Assembly: GCF_003605125.1 (NCBI RefSeq)
Contig: NZ_QPQT01000001.1
Coordinates: 372,001 to 436,000 of the forward strand
Length of the DNA: 64,000 nucleotides
Direction: 5' to 3'
Source: Shewanella algidipiscicola
GTDB taxonomy: Bacteria; Pseudomonadota; Gammaproteobacteria; Enterobacterales; Shewanellaceae
The position numbers were made by a program, and so were the translations under genes. This document shows, piece by piece, positions 38,767-47,826 of this stretch. Position 1 is the first letter of the stretch. Each line of letters starts with the position of its first letter. Below the pieces are notes generated by a model, which ran no database searches, was not told the origin of the DNA, and was given only the letters and a program-made list of their open reading frames with translations.

Positions 38767-39303
38767 CTACAGTGGACGCTCTGAAGCCAGTAAACCGTAA
38801 TAACAGTCATCCACCCAAAGATCGTCAAGCTTGTAGTTATGGCGCAAAATGCCTTCAAGTTGAAAAGCACATTTCTCTAATACTCGGGCAGAAGCACGGT
38901 TGTCCTTAACGCAAACCCCAATAAACTTATGAATTTGATACTGTAAACACCCCCAGTCAATCACGGCATTGAGGCTTTCGGTTGCATAACCTTTACCATG
39001 ACTACCTGGGCTGAGCATATAACCAACTTCGGCGTGGGCAAGTGTGACATTACTGGCGTGAAGACCGGTAAATCCCACGATTTGCCCCGTGGTTAACTCC
39101 TCAATAGTCAAGGTTAACCAATCACCCGATTCAAATACCCAAGGTGTTAGCCGCGCAGCAAATTTTTCGGCTATAACCTCAGCACTATCCGGTCGGCGAA
39201 CAAATTGGTTCACACTCGGATCTTGGTGGATTGACAAGTAAACTTGCCAATCCTCACGTTGCAGCGACCTAATCTTTAACCTGTTGGTATATAGCTCAAA
39301 CAT
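38767..39303 (-). CDS. GNAT acetyltransferase, RimJ/RimL type
   Basis: 178 residues. LKIRSLQREDWQVYLSIHQDP opens the fold. The acetyl-CoA loop is in LSPGSHGKGYATESLNAVIDWG, and FIGVCVKDNRASARVLEKCAFQLEG ends it as in RimJ/RimL. Such enzymes acetylate N-termini or small amines; the target is unknown. AGG lies before ATG 39303. It is 14 bp after the parvulin gene on the same strand, likely co-transcribed. Confidence 0.9.
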   Translation of the reverse strand: MFELYTNRLKIRSLQREDWQVYLSIHQDPSVNQFVRRPDSAEVIAEKFAARLTPWVFESGDWLTLTIEELTTGQIVGFTGLHASNVTLAHAEVGYMLSPGSHGKGYATESLNAVIDWGCLQYQIHKFIGVCVKDNRASARVLEKCAFQLEGILRHNYKLDDLWVDDCYYGLLASERPL

Positions 39304-39317
39304 CGTGTTGCCTCAAT

Positions 39318-39596
39318 TTAGCCGCGGCTGGTCACTTCAAGTAAGTGATAACCAAACTGGGTCTTAACTGGACCTTGAACTTCATTTAATGGCGCACTAA
39401 ATACCACTTCGTCAAATTCACGCACCATCATGCCTGGGCCGAACGAACCTAAATCACCACCTTGAGCGCCAGATGGGCAAGATGAATGAGCTTTAGCGAC
39501 ATCAGCAAAATCGGTGCCGTCCAAAATTTGCTGCTTTAATTGCTCGCATTGTGCTTCGCTGCTGACTAATAAATGACGCGCAGTTGCTTGTACCAT
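39318..39596 (-). CDS. ppiC: Parvulin-type peptidyl-prolyl isomerase (single domain)
   Basis: 92 residues, one rotamase domain. RHLLVSSEAQCEQLKQQI, DFADVAKAHSSCPSGAQGGDLG, MVREFDEVVFSAPLNEVQGPVKT and FGYHLLEV are the parvulin signatures. No signal peptide, so it is cytoplasmic like E. coli PpiC (93 residues). AGGAG lies before ATG 39596. Confidence 0.95.
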   Translation of the reverse strand: MVQATARHLLVSSEAQCEQLKQQILDGTDFADVAKAHSSCPSGAQGGDLGSFGPGMMVREFDEVVFSAPLNEVQGPVKTQFGYHLLEVTSRG

Positions 39597-39628
39597 GTAT
39601 CGCTCCTAAAAGTGTGTCAAAAGTAAGT

Positions 39629-39664
39629 AAAATAAAACCCAGCAAGTATAAAACATTTGCTGGG
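39629..39664 (-). terminator. Terminator of the DUF885 gene
   Basis: CCCAGCAA (39638-39645) and TTGCTGGG (39657-39664) pair; on the minus strand the stem is followed by TTTTATTTT. Confidence 0.85.
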
Positions 39665-39695
39665 CTTAATGAACGATGATGTTCAGCAGAGAGGA

Positions 39696-41522
39696 TTATG
39701 CCTTGCTCGCGGCGACCCAGTGGTGAATTTTTTGTTCCATCACAGCCATTGGCAGTGAACCGGAGGTCAAAATTTGATCATGAAACGCTTTTAAATCAAA
39801 TTTATCACCTAAAGCTTGTTCAGCCTCTGCGCGCAAAGCCAAAATTTTCAATTGGCCCACTTTGTATGATAAAGCCTGTCCTGGAATAGCCATGTAGCGT
39901 TCGACCTCAGCAATAATATCTGACTCCGCCATTGGCGAATTGTCTTTCATATACTCAATCGCCTGCTCGCGGCTCCACCCTTTAGCGTGCAGGCCAGTAT
40001 CGACCACTAAGCGCATAGCGCGTAGCATCTCGTCTGATAACTTACCAAAGTATTGGTAAGGATCATTAAACATGCCCATCTCGATGCCTAAGTATTCAGC
40101 ATAGAGTGCCCAGCCCTCTTCAAATGCGGTGTAGCCGCCAAAGCGTTGGAACTGAGGAATATCGCTAAGCTCCTGTTTAATAGCAATTTGAAAGTGATGT
40201 CCAGGAGCAGCCTCATGTAGCGAGAGAGTGGTCATGCCCCACTTCGGCTGGGCTTTTAAATTAAAGGTGTTGATATAAAATACCCCAGGACGCGAGCCAT
40301 CAACGGCAGGAGCATCATAGGAGGCACCGGCAGCAGACTGCTCACGAAAATGCTCTACAGGTTTAACAATGTAATCCGCTTTGGGCATCACATTGAAGTA
40401 GTTGGGTAGCTCGAGATTAATTTTATCTTTCAGCGCCATATAACCATCGATAAGCCCCTGACGGTCATTGAAAAAATATTGTGGCTCAGATGACAGTGAC
40501 GCAAAAAAGGCGTTTAAATCACCTTCAAAACCCACTTGCTGACGTACTTTATCCATTTCAGACAAGATACGGGCAACTTCAGATAGACCAACCTGATGAA
40601 TTTCATCAACCGACATGGTGGTAGTGGTATGTGAGTTGGCTAAGTGTTGATACCAGACCTTTCCATTAGGGAGTGCCCACCAACCATCACTGCCGCGGGC
40701 CATAGGCAGATAAGTGTGCTGAAAGTAGTCTGTGAGCTGGCTCAGTGCAGGTAGTAACTGCTCATCAATAAATTGGGTATATTGCTGCGTCAGCTGTGCT
40801 TTTTCTTGTGCTGTAAATGAAGCCGGCAATTGCGTAATGGGCGCGTAAAATAGGCTTTGCTGCGGCTGGCTGACCAACTGCGCTTGCAGTTGCGGAATAA
40901 TGCGCTCCACCAAGACTCGGGGCAACACCACTTTACTGGCAATGCCTTCATCCATCCGAGTTTGTGCCAATTTAGTCCACTCAACGAACCCAGCTAAACG
41001 TGATAACCAATTAGTATAGTCTTGCACAGTATTGAACGGTTGGGCACTTTCTCCGCTGCCTAATTGCACCATGCTGATCACTGTGCTGTAAAACTGATTC
41101 ATGGGCATGAAATGCTCAGGAAAGGTTTCAGAAACAAGTGCTACGTTTCTGTCATAAGAAAACATGTCATAGCTCAGTTGCAACGCTGGCGACAAGGCAT
41201 CTCGGTCAATGGCTTTGACCTGCTTTAAGTAGCGAGTGTTTAACTCATGGCGCTGTTTTAAATAGGTTTCAGTCAATGCGCTGCCAAACTGGTCGTTATA
41301 ATCATTAACTCCCACAAAAGTCGCATAAATCGGCTCAAGCTTTAGGCTATCCTTAAAATAGTTATCAGCCAGAGCCAAATACGCTTGTTCAGCAGTTTGC
41401 ACCGTAGTACTGGCGACACTAGGATCAGCAGTAACAGTGGCCTGCGACCCCGTCTGAGCGTCTGAGCAACCACCGAGAATAATACTCGCGGCGATGGTCG
41501 TTGCGACAATGGTTTTCTTCAT
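39696..41522 (-). CDS. DUF885 family lipoprotein, probable metallopeptidase-like
   Basis: 608 residues. The N-terminus is a lipoprotein signal with lipobox LGGC (C19), so it is anchored in a membrane. SLHEAAPGHHFQIAIKQE contains HEAAPGHH, the metal-binding-like motif of DUF885 proteins. EGWALYAEYLG follows and is also conserved. The family is thought to be peptidase-like, but activity is mostly untested. AAGGAA lies before ATG 41522. It is divergent from the GGDEF-like gene. Confidence 0.88.
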   Translation of the reverse strand: MKKTIVATTIAASIILGGCSDAQTGSQATVTADPSVASTTVQTAEQAYLALADNYFKDSLKLEPIYATFVGVNDYNDQFGSALTETYLKQRHELNTRYLKQVKAIDRDALSPALQLSYDMFSYDRNVALVSETFPEHFMPMNQFYSTVISMVQLGSGESAQPFNTVQDYTNWLSRLAGFVEWTKLAQTRMDEGIASKVVLPRVLVERIIPQLQAQLVSQPQQSLFYAPITQLPASFTAQEKAQLTQQYTQFIDEQLLPALSQLTDYFQHTYLPMARGSDGWWALPNGKVWYQHLANSHTTTTMSVDEIHQVGLSEVARILSEMDKVRQQVGFEGDLNAFFASLSSEPQYFFNDRQGLIDGYMALKDKINLELPNYFNVMPKADYIVKPVEHFREQSAAGASYDAPAVDGSRPGVFYINTFNLKAQPKWGMTTLSLHEAAPGHHFQIAIKQELSDIPQFQRFGGYTAFEEGWALYAEYLGIEMGMFNDPYQYFGKLSDEMLRAMRLVVDTGLHAKGWSREQAIEYMKDNSPMAESDIIAEVERYMAIPGQALSYKVGQLKILALRAEAEQALGDKFDLKAFHDQILTSGSLPMAVMEQKIHHWVAASKA

Positions 41523-41599
41523 TTTTGCTTTCCTTCATATTCTGTGCAATTGCTAGTTATTTTCTATACTTGTCAATAGATTAATCTAAGGAGCTGGCA

Positions 41600-42115
41600 A
41601 TGATCTACTCATTTAATCATTCTGGATTTAGGGATCCCGAAACGGGTGTCTATAACCAAACCTACTTTATGGAGATATTTAATCGCGAATGGCATCGCCA
41701 TATCAGGGAGCGTCAAACATTAGCCTTATTGTATCTATGCCCGCAGATTGATGAAACCGACAAACAAGCTCACTTATTAGAATTACTCATAGGCCAAGTG
41801 CAACAGGCACTGATGCGCACTAGCGACTTAATCGCTCGGATGAATCAGGACAACTTTGCCGTAGGCCTATTCAATATTGATACACAAGGTACTTATACTG
41901 TGATTGAACGTATCGAGCAAAAAATCGCTCATTTCAATCATGATCATCAACGTAAACATACTCATAAAATAGATTACCAATTAGCCGCATCTGTGTGTCA
42001 GCCTGTCGCCACACTGCATATTCAACAACTATTCGACGATGTGCGTAGCCTGTCTCAACAATTAGAGCAACAAAAAAGCCAGCACGCTGTGGTACATCAG
42101 CTTAAAGTGCAATAG
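41600..42115 (+). CDS. Degenerate GGDEF-domain protein
   Basis: 171 residues. DPETGVYNQTYFMEIFNREW is the DxLTGLxNR-type start of a GGDEF domain, and LALLYLCPQIDETD the metal strand. Where GGDEF should stand the sequence reads ARMNQDNFAVGL, so four of the five signature residues are lost and diguanylate cyclase activity is unlikely. There is no input domain and no membrane segment. AAGGAG lies before ATG 41600. It could be a GTP or c-di-GMP sensor or a partner of another cyclase. Confidence 0.8.
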   Translation: MIYSFNHSGFRDPETGVYNQTYFMEIFNREWHRHIRERQTLALLYLCPQIDETDKQAHLLELLIGQVQQALMRTSDLIARMNQDNFAVGLFNIDTQGTYTVIERIEQKIAHFNHDHQRKHTHKIDYQLAASVCQPVATLHIQQLFDDVRSLSQQLEQQKSQHAVVHQLKVQ

Positions 42116-42140
42116 TTTATCCATTTTATTTACCGCATAA

Positions 42141-42165
42141 AAAAAGCCCCATAAAGGGGCTTTTT
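42141..42165. terminator. Bidirectional terminator
   Basis: AAAAAGCCCC (42141-42150) pairs with GGGGCTTTTT (42156-42165) around ATAAA. It serves the GGDEF-like gene and the TonB2 operon, which converge here. Confidence 0.92.
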
Positions 42166-42177
42166 AGGCTCAACAAG

Positions 42178-43425
42178 TTAAAGTGCAACGTTATAAATAC
42201 GTGCCTTTTCTTTAATGTAAGCAAGGTAGCTGTTAGCTGTACGTTTAGTTTTCTCGTCTTTAGCAGCTTTTAAGCATGCGTTATACGCGGCTTTATACTG
42301 CTTAGTGCCAAGATAGGCTAATGCCAATTCAAACTCAACCTCACCTTCACTCACATCACCAGCTGCTAGCGCCTTTTTGAGTACAGGAATTGCTTGCTTG
42401 TACTCTTCTTGTAATGTCAATAAACGTGCCTGTTTCAGGAATAACTTACCATCATTGTTGATGACAGCGGCTTTACCATAATAGGTGGCAGCCTTATCAA
42501 GCTCTTTCGCATTATGATAAAAGCCAGCCAAAATTGAGAGCGTTTTCTCATCCTCTTCAATCAAACCGCTTTTTAAATGCTTTTCGTAGATTTTTGCCGC
42601 ATTGTAAGGTGAACCATTTTGCGCAAGTAGCTGCGCTAAACGGGTGATATTACCAGCGGTTTCTAAAAATCCATTCTTATAAGCCAGATCATAAGTCGCC
42701 AACGATTTAGTGTAGTCTTCAGTTATCAGATAAAACTGTGCTAACTGTACCCATAGACGGCCATCTTGTTGGAACAATGGCACCATGGTCTCGAGTACTT
42801 TAACGGCATTTTTATAATCTTTCTTGTTGAAGTAAGCCGTCAGTTTCATCTGATATAAGCCTTTATCTGGCTTATCACTGATAGAAAGACCTTTATCAAC
42901 GACCTGTAGTACTTTATCCCACTCTTTAAGTTCAGAGTAAGCAATACCTATACGGCGATACACTTGTGCATCTTCCTTACAGGTAAACTCCATCCACTTG
43001 TAATATTGCGGAATAGACTCTTTGAACTTCTTCTCTTGGATTAACAAGTCCGCGTACAAACGCAGCGTTGCACCATGATCAGTACCACCAAGAATGTCAG
43101 CATCTACGGCCGTTTTAAGGTATTTAATCGCAGTAGCCATCTGATTTTTTTCGGCATAAAAGTTACCCAACATGCGGGCAATATAGGCCTTATCAAAATC
43201 ATCGCGTGGATTGGCTTCAAGCAATACTGCAATCGCTTCGTCAATGTTGCCTTCTTGATAAGCTTCAAAAGACTTCTGCACTTTTTTAGCAGAGTTTTGA
43301 CCGACAGCCTTAGACTGACGCTTTTCAATGGGACACTTTTCCGCAGCATTTACAGTTGGCACTACAGCAAGACTACCACCGATAGCAAACAATAGTGCAG
43401 TTGCAAGCGTATTCACTTTTTGCAT
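42178..43425 (-). CDS. TPR-repeat periplasmic protein of the TonB2 operon
   Basis: 415 residues, last gene of the operon. A signal peptide (core LATALLFAIGGSLAVVPTVN, cleaved after Ala) sends it to the periplasm. At least eight tetratricopeptide-like repeats follow (for example AYIARMLGNFYAEKNQMATAI, VYRRIGIAYSELKEWDKVL, LWVQLAQFYLITEDYTKSL). Such TPR proteins accompany TonB2 systems in Vibrio and Shewanella, and may be scaffold or regulatory. The ATG follows the tonB stop within a few bases. Confidence 0.87.
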   Translation of the reverse strand: MQKVNTLATALLFAIGGSLAVVPTVNAAEKCPIEKRQSKAVGQNSAKKVQKSFEAYQEGNIDEAIAVLLEANPRDDFDKAYIARMLGNFYAEKNQMATAIKYLKTAVDADILGGTDHGATLRLYADLLIQEKKFKESIPQYYKWMEFTCKEDAQVYRRIGIAYSELKEWDKVLQVVDKGLSISDKPDKGLYQMKLTAYFNKKDYKNAVKVLETMVPLFQQDGRLWVQLAQFYLITEDYTKSLATYDLAYKNGFLETAGNITRLAQLLAQNGSPYNAAKIYEKHLKSGLIEEDEKTLSILAGFYHNAKELDKAATYYGKAAVINNDGKLFLKQARLLTLQEEYKQAIPVLKKALAAGDVSEGEVEFELALAYLGTKQYKAAYNACLKAAKDEKTKRTANSYLAYIKEKARIYNVAL

Positions 43426-43427
43426 CT

Positions 43428-44045
43428 CTATTTGCCTCCATCGAGTTTAAAGTCAAGTTGAACCGTCATACCAGGCTGTTTAAGGGCTTTACCGTCAACA
43501 ATCTTTGGCTTGTATTTCCACTTTCTGAGTGCGCGCTTAGCTTCTCTATCGAAAATACGTTTTGGGTCTGCATCGATCACTTCGATATCGTCAACACCGC
43601 CCAGTTCATTAATAGTAAAGCTAAGTTGTACCCAACCTTCTTTACCATCACGAGCAGCAGCGATAGGATATTGTGGTTCGATACGCACAATTGGCGTCGC
43701 ATCACCATCACGAGTCATCATATTACCAAGCTTAAAGCCTGTGCTCGCAGAACCTGCCACTACACCACTCATGTTAAACGACATATTAGTGTCGATATCA
43801 GATGAGCTATCTGGTGGTGGGGTATCAGGCAAAGGTGGCTGCTCAGGCGGTGTAGGTGGCTTAGGTTTTACCCTAGGCTTATCCTGCACTTTTGTATCCT
43901 GTTTATCCATACTGATCTCAATCACTGGAGATTCAGTTGCGGTGTCGGCGCGTTTAGCGCCGCCACCGACCAAGAAGGCCATGAATACAAACAGGGCAAA
44001 AGTAACAGCACCACCAATTAATAATGATACTATTGCTCTGAGCAT
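43428..44045 (-). CDS. tonB2: Energy transducer TonB (TonB2 type)
   Basis: 205 residues. One N-terminal membrane anchor (residues 5-28, LLIGGAVTFALFVFMAFLV), then a Pro/Lys-rich spacer (RVKPKPPTPPEQPPLPDTPP), then the C-terminal domain (RIEPQYPIAAARDGKEGWVQLSF, and KRALRKWKYKPKIVDG). TonB transfers the proton motive force from ExbB/ExbD to outer-membrane receptors. It is shorter than classical TonB, as TonB2 proteins are. Confidence 0.93.
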   Translation of the reverse strand: MLRAIVSLLIGGAVTFALFVFMAFLVGGGAKRADTATESPVIEISMDKQDTKVQDKPRVKPKPPTPPEQPPLPDTPPPDSSSDIDTNMSFNMSGVVAGSASTGFKLGNMMTRDGDATPIVRIEPQYPIAAARDGKEGWVQLSFTINELGGVDDIEVIDADPKRIFDREAKRALRKWKYKPKIVDGKALKQPGMTVQLDFKLDGGK

Positions 44046-44046
44046 A

Positions 44047-44451
44047 TTAATCTTTCCCCGCTGATACCGAAATCTTGTCGATACCGGCTTTCTTCACGTT
44101 GTCCATGACCTTGATAACTAGGCCATGCTCAGCTTCTTTATCTGCTTCAATCAACACAGCCGCTTCTGGTGACTCAGCTAACATACGTTCTACGTTAGCT
44201 GTTACACGCTCGATGTCAACCTGACGGTTTTCCATCTTAATCACGCCTGTCTTGCTGACACCAATAAAGATGTTTGCAGACTTCTGAGTCGTCGCTTGAG
44301 AAGCTTCAGGTTTATTGTAGTCAAGACCTGAGGGCTTAATAAACGACGTTGTTACGATAAAGAAGATCAGCATGATAAACACGATGTCTAGCATCGGTGT
44401 CATATCAATCTGTGCTTCTTCTTCTATACTTGAATGCTTTTTACGTGCCAT
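44047..44451 (-). CDS. exbD2: Biopolymer transport protein ExbD (TonB2 type)
   Basis: 134 residues from ATG 44451 (MARKKHSSIEEEAQIDMTPM); AGAGAGA lies eight bases upstream, and a TTG two codons earlier is less likely. The only membrane segment contains the proton-carrying aspartate D22 (PMLDIVFIMLIFFIV). The periplasmic domain has AVLIEADKEAEHG. It works with ExbB2 to power TonB. Confidence 0.95.
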   Translation of the reverse strand: MARKKHSSIEEEAQIDMTPMLDIVFIMLIFFIVTTSFIKPSGLDYNKPEASQATTQKSANIFIGVSKTGVIKMENRQVDIERVTANVERMLAESPEAAVLIEADKEAEHGLVIKVMDNVKKAGIDKISVSAGKD

Positions 44452-44464
44452 GTTCAATCTCTCT

Positions 44465-44992
44465 CTAGTGGTGTGGCAGGCTGTCTTTTAGCTTTTCCAT
44501 ACTGATCTTCATTTTTGCATCAAGGCGAGTACTAAAAAATACTCCCGATAACGCAGCGACCATTCCCGCCATTGTCGGCATGGTTGCCATTGAAATACCA
44601 GCTGCCATCATACGAGCATTACTCGTCCCATGAACTGCCATCACATCGAATACCTGTATCATACCGGTTACGGTACCCAGTAGACCTATCATCGGACAGA
44701 TAGCTACTAAGGTTTTGATAATCAGCATACGAGCATTCATATCTTGTTTCGCTTGGGATACCCAAGCTTCACGGATACGGTGTGCATGCCAAGAGGTAGA
44801 GTCCTCTCTGTTATTCCATGCGGTGATAATGTTGTTATGTTCTTTTGGCGCAATCAAATTGAGATACCAAAAACGCTCAAGCATTAACACCCACATTAGA
44901 AATAGCACTGCCGCAACCAACCAGAGGACGTCGCCTCCGGAGGCCATGAAGCCCCTGACGGAATCCCAGATGTCCATCAGGTATAGCATCAT
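44465..44992 (-). CDS. exbB2: ExbB2 proton channel protein (MotA/TolQ/ExbB family)
   Basis: 175 residues with three membrane segments (VLWLVAAVLFLMWVLML, LVAICPMIGLLGTVTGMIQVF, MATMPTMAGMVAALSGVFF). The CPMIGLLGTVTGMI block is the family signature. It is short, as ExbB2 is, and its ATG overlaps the stop of the preceding gene by one base, indicating translational coupling. Confidence 0.94.
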   Translation of the reverse strand: MMLYLMDIWDSVRGFMASGGDVLWLVAAVLFLMWVLMLERFWYLNLIAPKEHNNIITAWNNREDSTSWHAHRIREAWVSQAKQDMNARMLIIKTLVAICPMIGLLGTVTGMIQVFDVMAVHGTSNARMMAAGISMATMPTMAGMVAALSGVFFSTRLDAKMKISMEKLKDSLPHH

Positions 44993-46347
44993 TAGGCGTT
45001 CCTCTTCTCAGCGTGCTCGGCTACGATACCTGCACTTTGCTCTTCAAGTACTTGAACAACTGACTTGCTACGTGCAATAACAATGGCATGCATAAGCATT
45101 AGTGGTAATGCCGCAACTAGACCCTGTACTGTCGTCATCAGTGCCATAGAGATACCACCCGCCATAAGCTTAGGATCGCCCGTACCAAATAACTGAATGC
45201 TTTGGAACGTTGCAATCATACCGGTCACAGTACCAAGTAGACCCATCATAGGCGCAATAGCTGCAAGGACCTTAATGATAGAGATACGAGTTTCAAGCGC
45301 TGGCGTCTCTTTCAGGATGGCTTCGTCAAGTTTAAGCTCTAAGGTTTCAACATCGACATCTTTATTGTCATGGTAAGCCTTTAACACACGACCAAGTGGG
45401 TTGTTACCAGGGTTATCGATGTTTTTACGCTGAGCATTAACTTTCGCACCAACAATATAAAGCGTCACTAAGCGTTCGATTGAAATGATCGCACCAAGTA
45501 CCAATAGCGCAATAATGATATAACCAATCGTACCACCCGCTTCAATGCGCTCTTCTAACGTCGCTTTCTGTGTGAATACGTTTAATAGGACACCGCGCGC
45601 AGGGTCAACAAACAGCTTGTGTACGCCTGATGTTTGACCTTCAAAGTTTTTAACGCTAGCAACTTGCTCACCACCAGGCTGTTGAGATAACTGCTGGATA
45701 AGATGCAGTTCAGGGTTATATACAACATATTGGCCATCGGCTAATAGGTTATATGCACCGACACGAATCACTTTAGTGTTGCTAACATTACCGTCAATAC
45801 CAGTAACGTCTGCATTAAATGCAACCACTTTACCTGACTCAGCCATTTCAAACAGCTGTGCTTCCCAGAACTTCTCTAATTCTTCAATTTTGGGTAGTTC
45901 TTTACGAGCACCTAATTCAGAGATAAATGCGTCACGACCAGGAAACTGAGCGCTTACATTTGAAGATATTAATTTGCCTGCGAAATCACCGGCCTCACCT
46001 TTAACGACACCGAACATTTCACCCAAGTCACCTTGAGCAATTTTGCGGTCTTCTTCTAACTGAGCAATTTTACGCTCGTTATCAGCAAACGCTTGAGCGA
46101 GATCTTTGCCACGTTGCTCTTCAGCGGCTAACGCTGCTTTTTCACGCTTAAGTAGTGCAGCTTTATCGCCACGTTCAGCTTGAAATTCAGCTTCACGCTT
46201 CTTATTGACTTGAGCCGCATTAGCACGATCACTTTGAACTTGCTTTAACAATTGATCGATAGTCTTAGGTGCATCAGCGGCACTGACCATTCCCGCTGTT
46301 AGAGATAGCGTTGCAGCAACGATTGCTGTAGAGATTAACTTTTTCAT
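44992..46347 (-). CDS. ttpC: TtpC-type ExbB-like protein with long periplasmic N-terminus
   Basis: 451 residues. A signal peptide (ends VSAADAP) leads into a coiled coil (residues 35-110, many Lys, Glu, Gln and Arg), a periplasmic domain, and then a MotA/TolQ/ExbB core at 270-440 (GGTIGYIIIALLVLGAIIS, LAAIAPMMGLLGTVTGMIATF, GLVAALPLMLMHAIVIA). In Vibrio, TtpC is needed for TonB2-driven uptake, in addition to ExbB2. The ATG overlaps the upstream stop by one base. Confidence 0.92.
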   Translation of the reverse strand: MKKLISTAIVAATLSLTAGMVSAADAPKTIDQLLKQVQSDRANAAQVNKKREAEFQAERGDKAALLKREKAALAAEEQRGKDLAQAFADNERKIAQLEEDRKIAQGDLGEMFGVVKGEAGDFAGKLISSNVSAQFPGRDAFISELGARKELPKIEELEKFWEAQLFEMAESGKVVAFNADVTGIDGNVSNTKVIRVGAYNLLADGQYVVYNPELHLIQQLSQQPGGEQVASVKNFEGQTSGVHKLFVDPARGVLLNVFTQKATLEERIEAGGTIGYIIIALLVLGAIISIERLVTLYIVGAKVNAQRKNIDNPGNNPLGRVLKAYHDNKDVDVETLELKLDEAILKETPALETRISIIKVLAAIAPMMGLLGTVTGMIATFQSIQLFGTGDPKLMAGGISMALMTTVQGLVAALPLMLMHAIVIARSKSVVQVLEEQSAGIVAEHAEKRNA

Positions 46348-47129
46348 TATTGTGCAGCCTCCGCAGCTGGGATTGGTAACGCGAACATATCAGGAGCACC
46401 TTGGCCACGAGCCTGGCGAATAGCTTTAGTTATGTTACGCAGATAGCCATCTTCTAGCTTATCCCATGCTTTTGTCTCTGGATTGAACATCCATGCAGAC
46501 TTTTGATCTAGGCTTTGAGCGTAATAGCCGACACGGCCGAAGTTGATAAAATCAACCAAGATCTCTTTGCTATCAAGCTGCAACTTACCCGTTTCAACAT
46601 TCAATTTTGAACCATATTCGCGTTCGATATTGTATGCATCGAGAATAAGACGATATTTTTCAGCAAGTGTTACGTTTGCAGTATTAAGTGTTTCACGCAG
46701 GCGCTCGATACGAGCTTCACGTACTTCTTTATTAAATGGCAGATCTAAAGCGACAAACTGCTCTAACGCATCCACCATTTTAAACATTAATGGCACAACA
46801 CCTTGACGTAATTTATCAACACCATTGATGTCTTCTTGGATAAGTTTCATCGTCGCTTCTTGGTCTGCAACCAATCCAGCAACGTAGTCGTTATATGATT
46901 TTGTTGATTCACGCGTATCAGCGACTTGGCCATATTCAAATGCCATGTCTTGTGCTTGATCGTAGAATTTATCAACTTTCTTTTGCGATGCAGCCGCATC
47001 TGAATGAATTCTCGCATCCGCTTTCTGTACATCAGAAAGTGGATCGGCAACCACTAAGTTACTGCCTGCTAAGGCCAGCGCGCCTACGAGCGCTGTAGCG
47101 ATTTTAGTTCTATTGCTTACCTTGGACAT
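46347..47129 (-). CDS. DUF3450 periplasmic coiled-coil protein, first gene of the TonB2 operon
   Basis: About 260 residues from ATG 47129 (MSKVSNRTKIATALVGALAL); a TTG three codons earlier is in frame. A signal peptide (cut near VVADP) leads to an almost wholly helical protein with heptad-like charged segments (RIHSDAAASQKKVDKFYDQA and following). DUF3450 proteins head TonB2 operons in many gammaproteobacteria. Their role is not settled; partnership with the coiled coil of TtpC is plausible. The palindrome at 47303-47326 lies about 170-200 bp upstream. Confidence 0.88.
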   Translation of the reverse strand: MSKVSNRTKIATALVGALALAGSNLVVADPLSDVQKADARIHSDAAASQKKVDKFYDQAQDMAFEYGQVADTRESTKSYNDYVAGLVADQEATMKLIQEDINGVDKLRQGVVPLMFKMVDALEQFVALDLPFNKEVREARIERLRETLNTANVTLAEKYRLILDAYNIEREYGSKLNVETGKLQLDSKEILVDFINFGRVGYYAQSLDQKSAWMFNPETKAWDKLEDGYLRNITKAIRQARGQGAPDMFALPIPAAEAAQ

Positions 47130-47302
47130 AGTTCCCAACCAATTTGAAGTGAAAATAAAAAGTTTAACTTTGTAGCAACATGGGTTTCTGCTTATCTTGC
47201 TAGAATGCCGTTACTATAAGTGTGTATTTCTCTTGTGATTGTTAGTTATTATCTTCCCTCTCCACACCATATAAAGTGCAGACCCGCTGGCATCATTTCA
47301 CA

Positions 47303-47326
47303 AAATGTTGACCGATGTCAACATTT
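47303..47326. promoter_or_regulatory. 24-bp operator-like palindrome upstream of the TonB2 operon
   Basis: Arms AAATGTTGAC (47303-47312) and GTCAACATTT (47317-47326) are perfect complements around CGAT. The core TTGAC-N4-GTCAA has the half-site spacing of CRP/FNR-family sites, but the regulator is unknown. Confidence 0.6.
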
Positions 47327-47784
47327 CAAAAGGGCTAAAACCCTATGAAAAGGCGATTACACGGCAAAATTTACATAAGATATGTTTTTTCAACTAACTA
47401 TGTTTCAGTTAGATACGACTGCATTAACATGAAACATGCTAAAAACTAAATTAAACACCTGAAAAAAAAGCATTTTATCTAGAACACCTTTTTTAAACAC
47501 AAAAACAACCAAGCAGTAACAAAGTTGCAGATATAAAACCATTTAAATGATTATTTGTTGCACATACATTAAAGCATTAGCGGGTTTTCAGCGATGAAAT
47601 AGAGTAAATGAAATAGTTAAACTGGCGTAATAACGCCACCCAGCGACCAATGGTTAGCCAGCTTGGCATAGCAAATACTTTCTTTAATTTTAGATCTCGT
47701 TACGTGTACAACATGAAACGCTAGGAAAAACAAAACAGGCTTGGCACTGGAATACGATTAACATGGTAAGGTAACATCTCATAT

Positions 47785-47826
47785 AAAAAAAATCGAAAAT
47801 CAAATTCATGATTTTCGATTTTTTTG
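47785..47826. terminator. Terminator of the TonB-dependent receptor
   Basis: AATCGAAAATCA (47791-47802) pairs with TGATTTTCGATT (47809-47820), with A and T runs outside. Confidence 0.88.
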
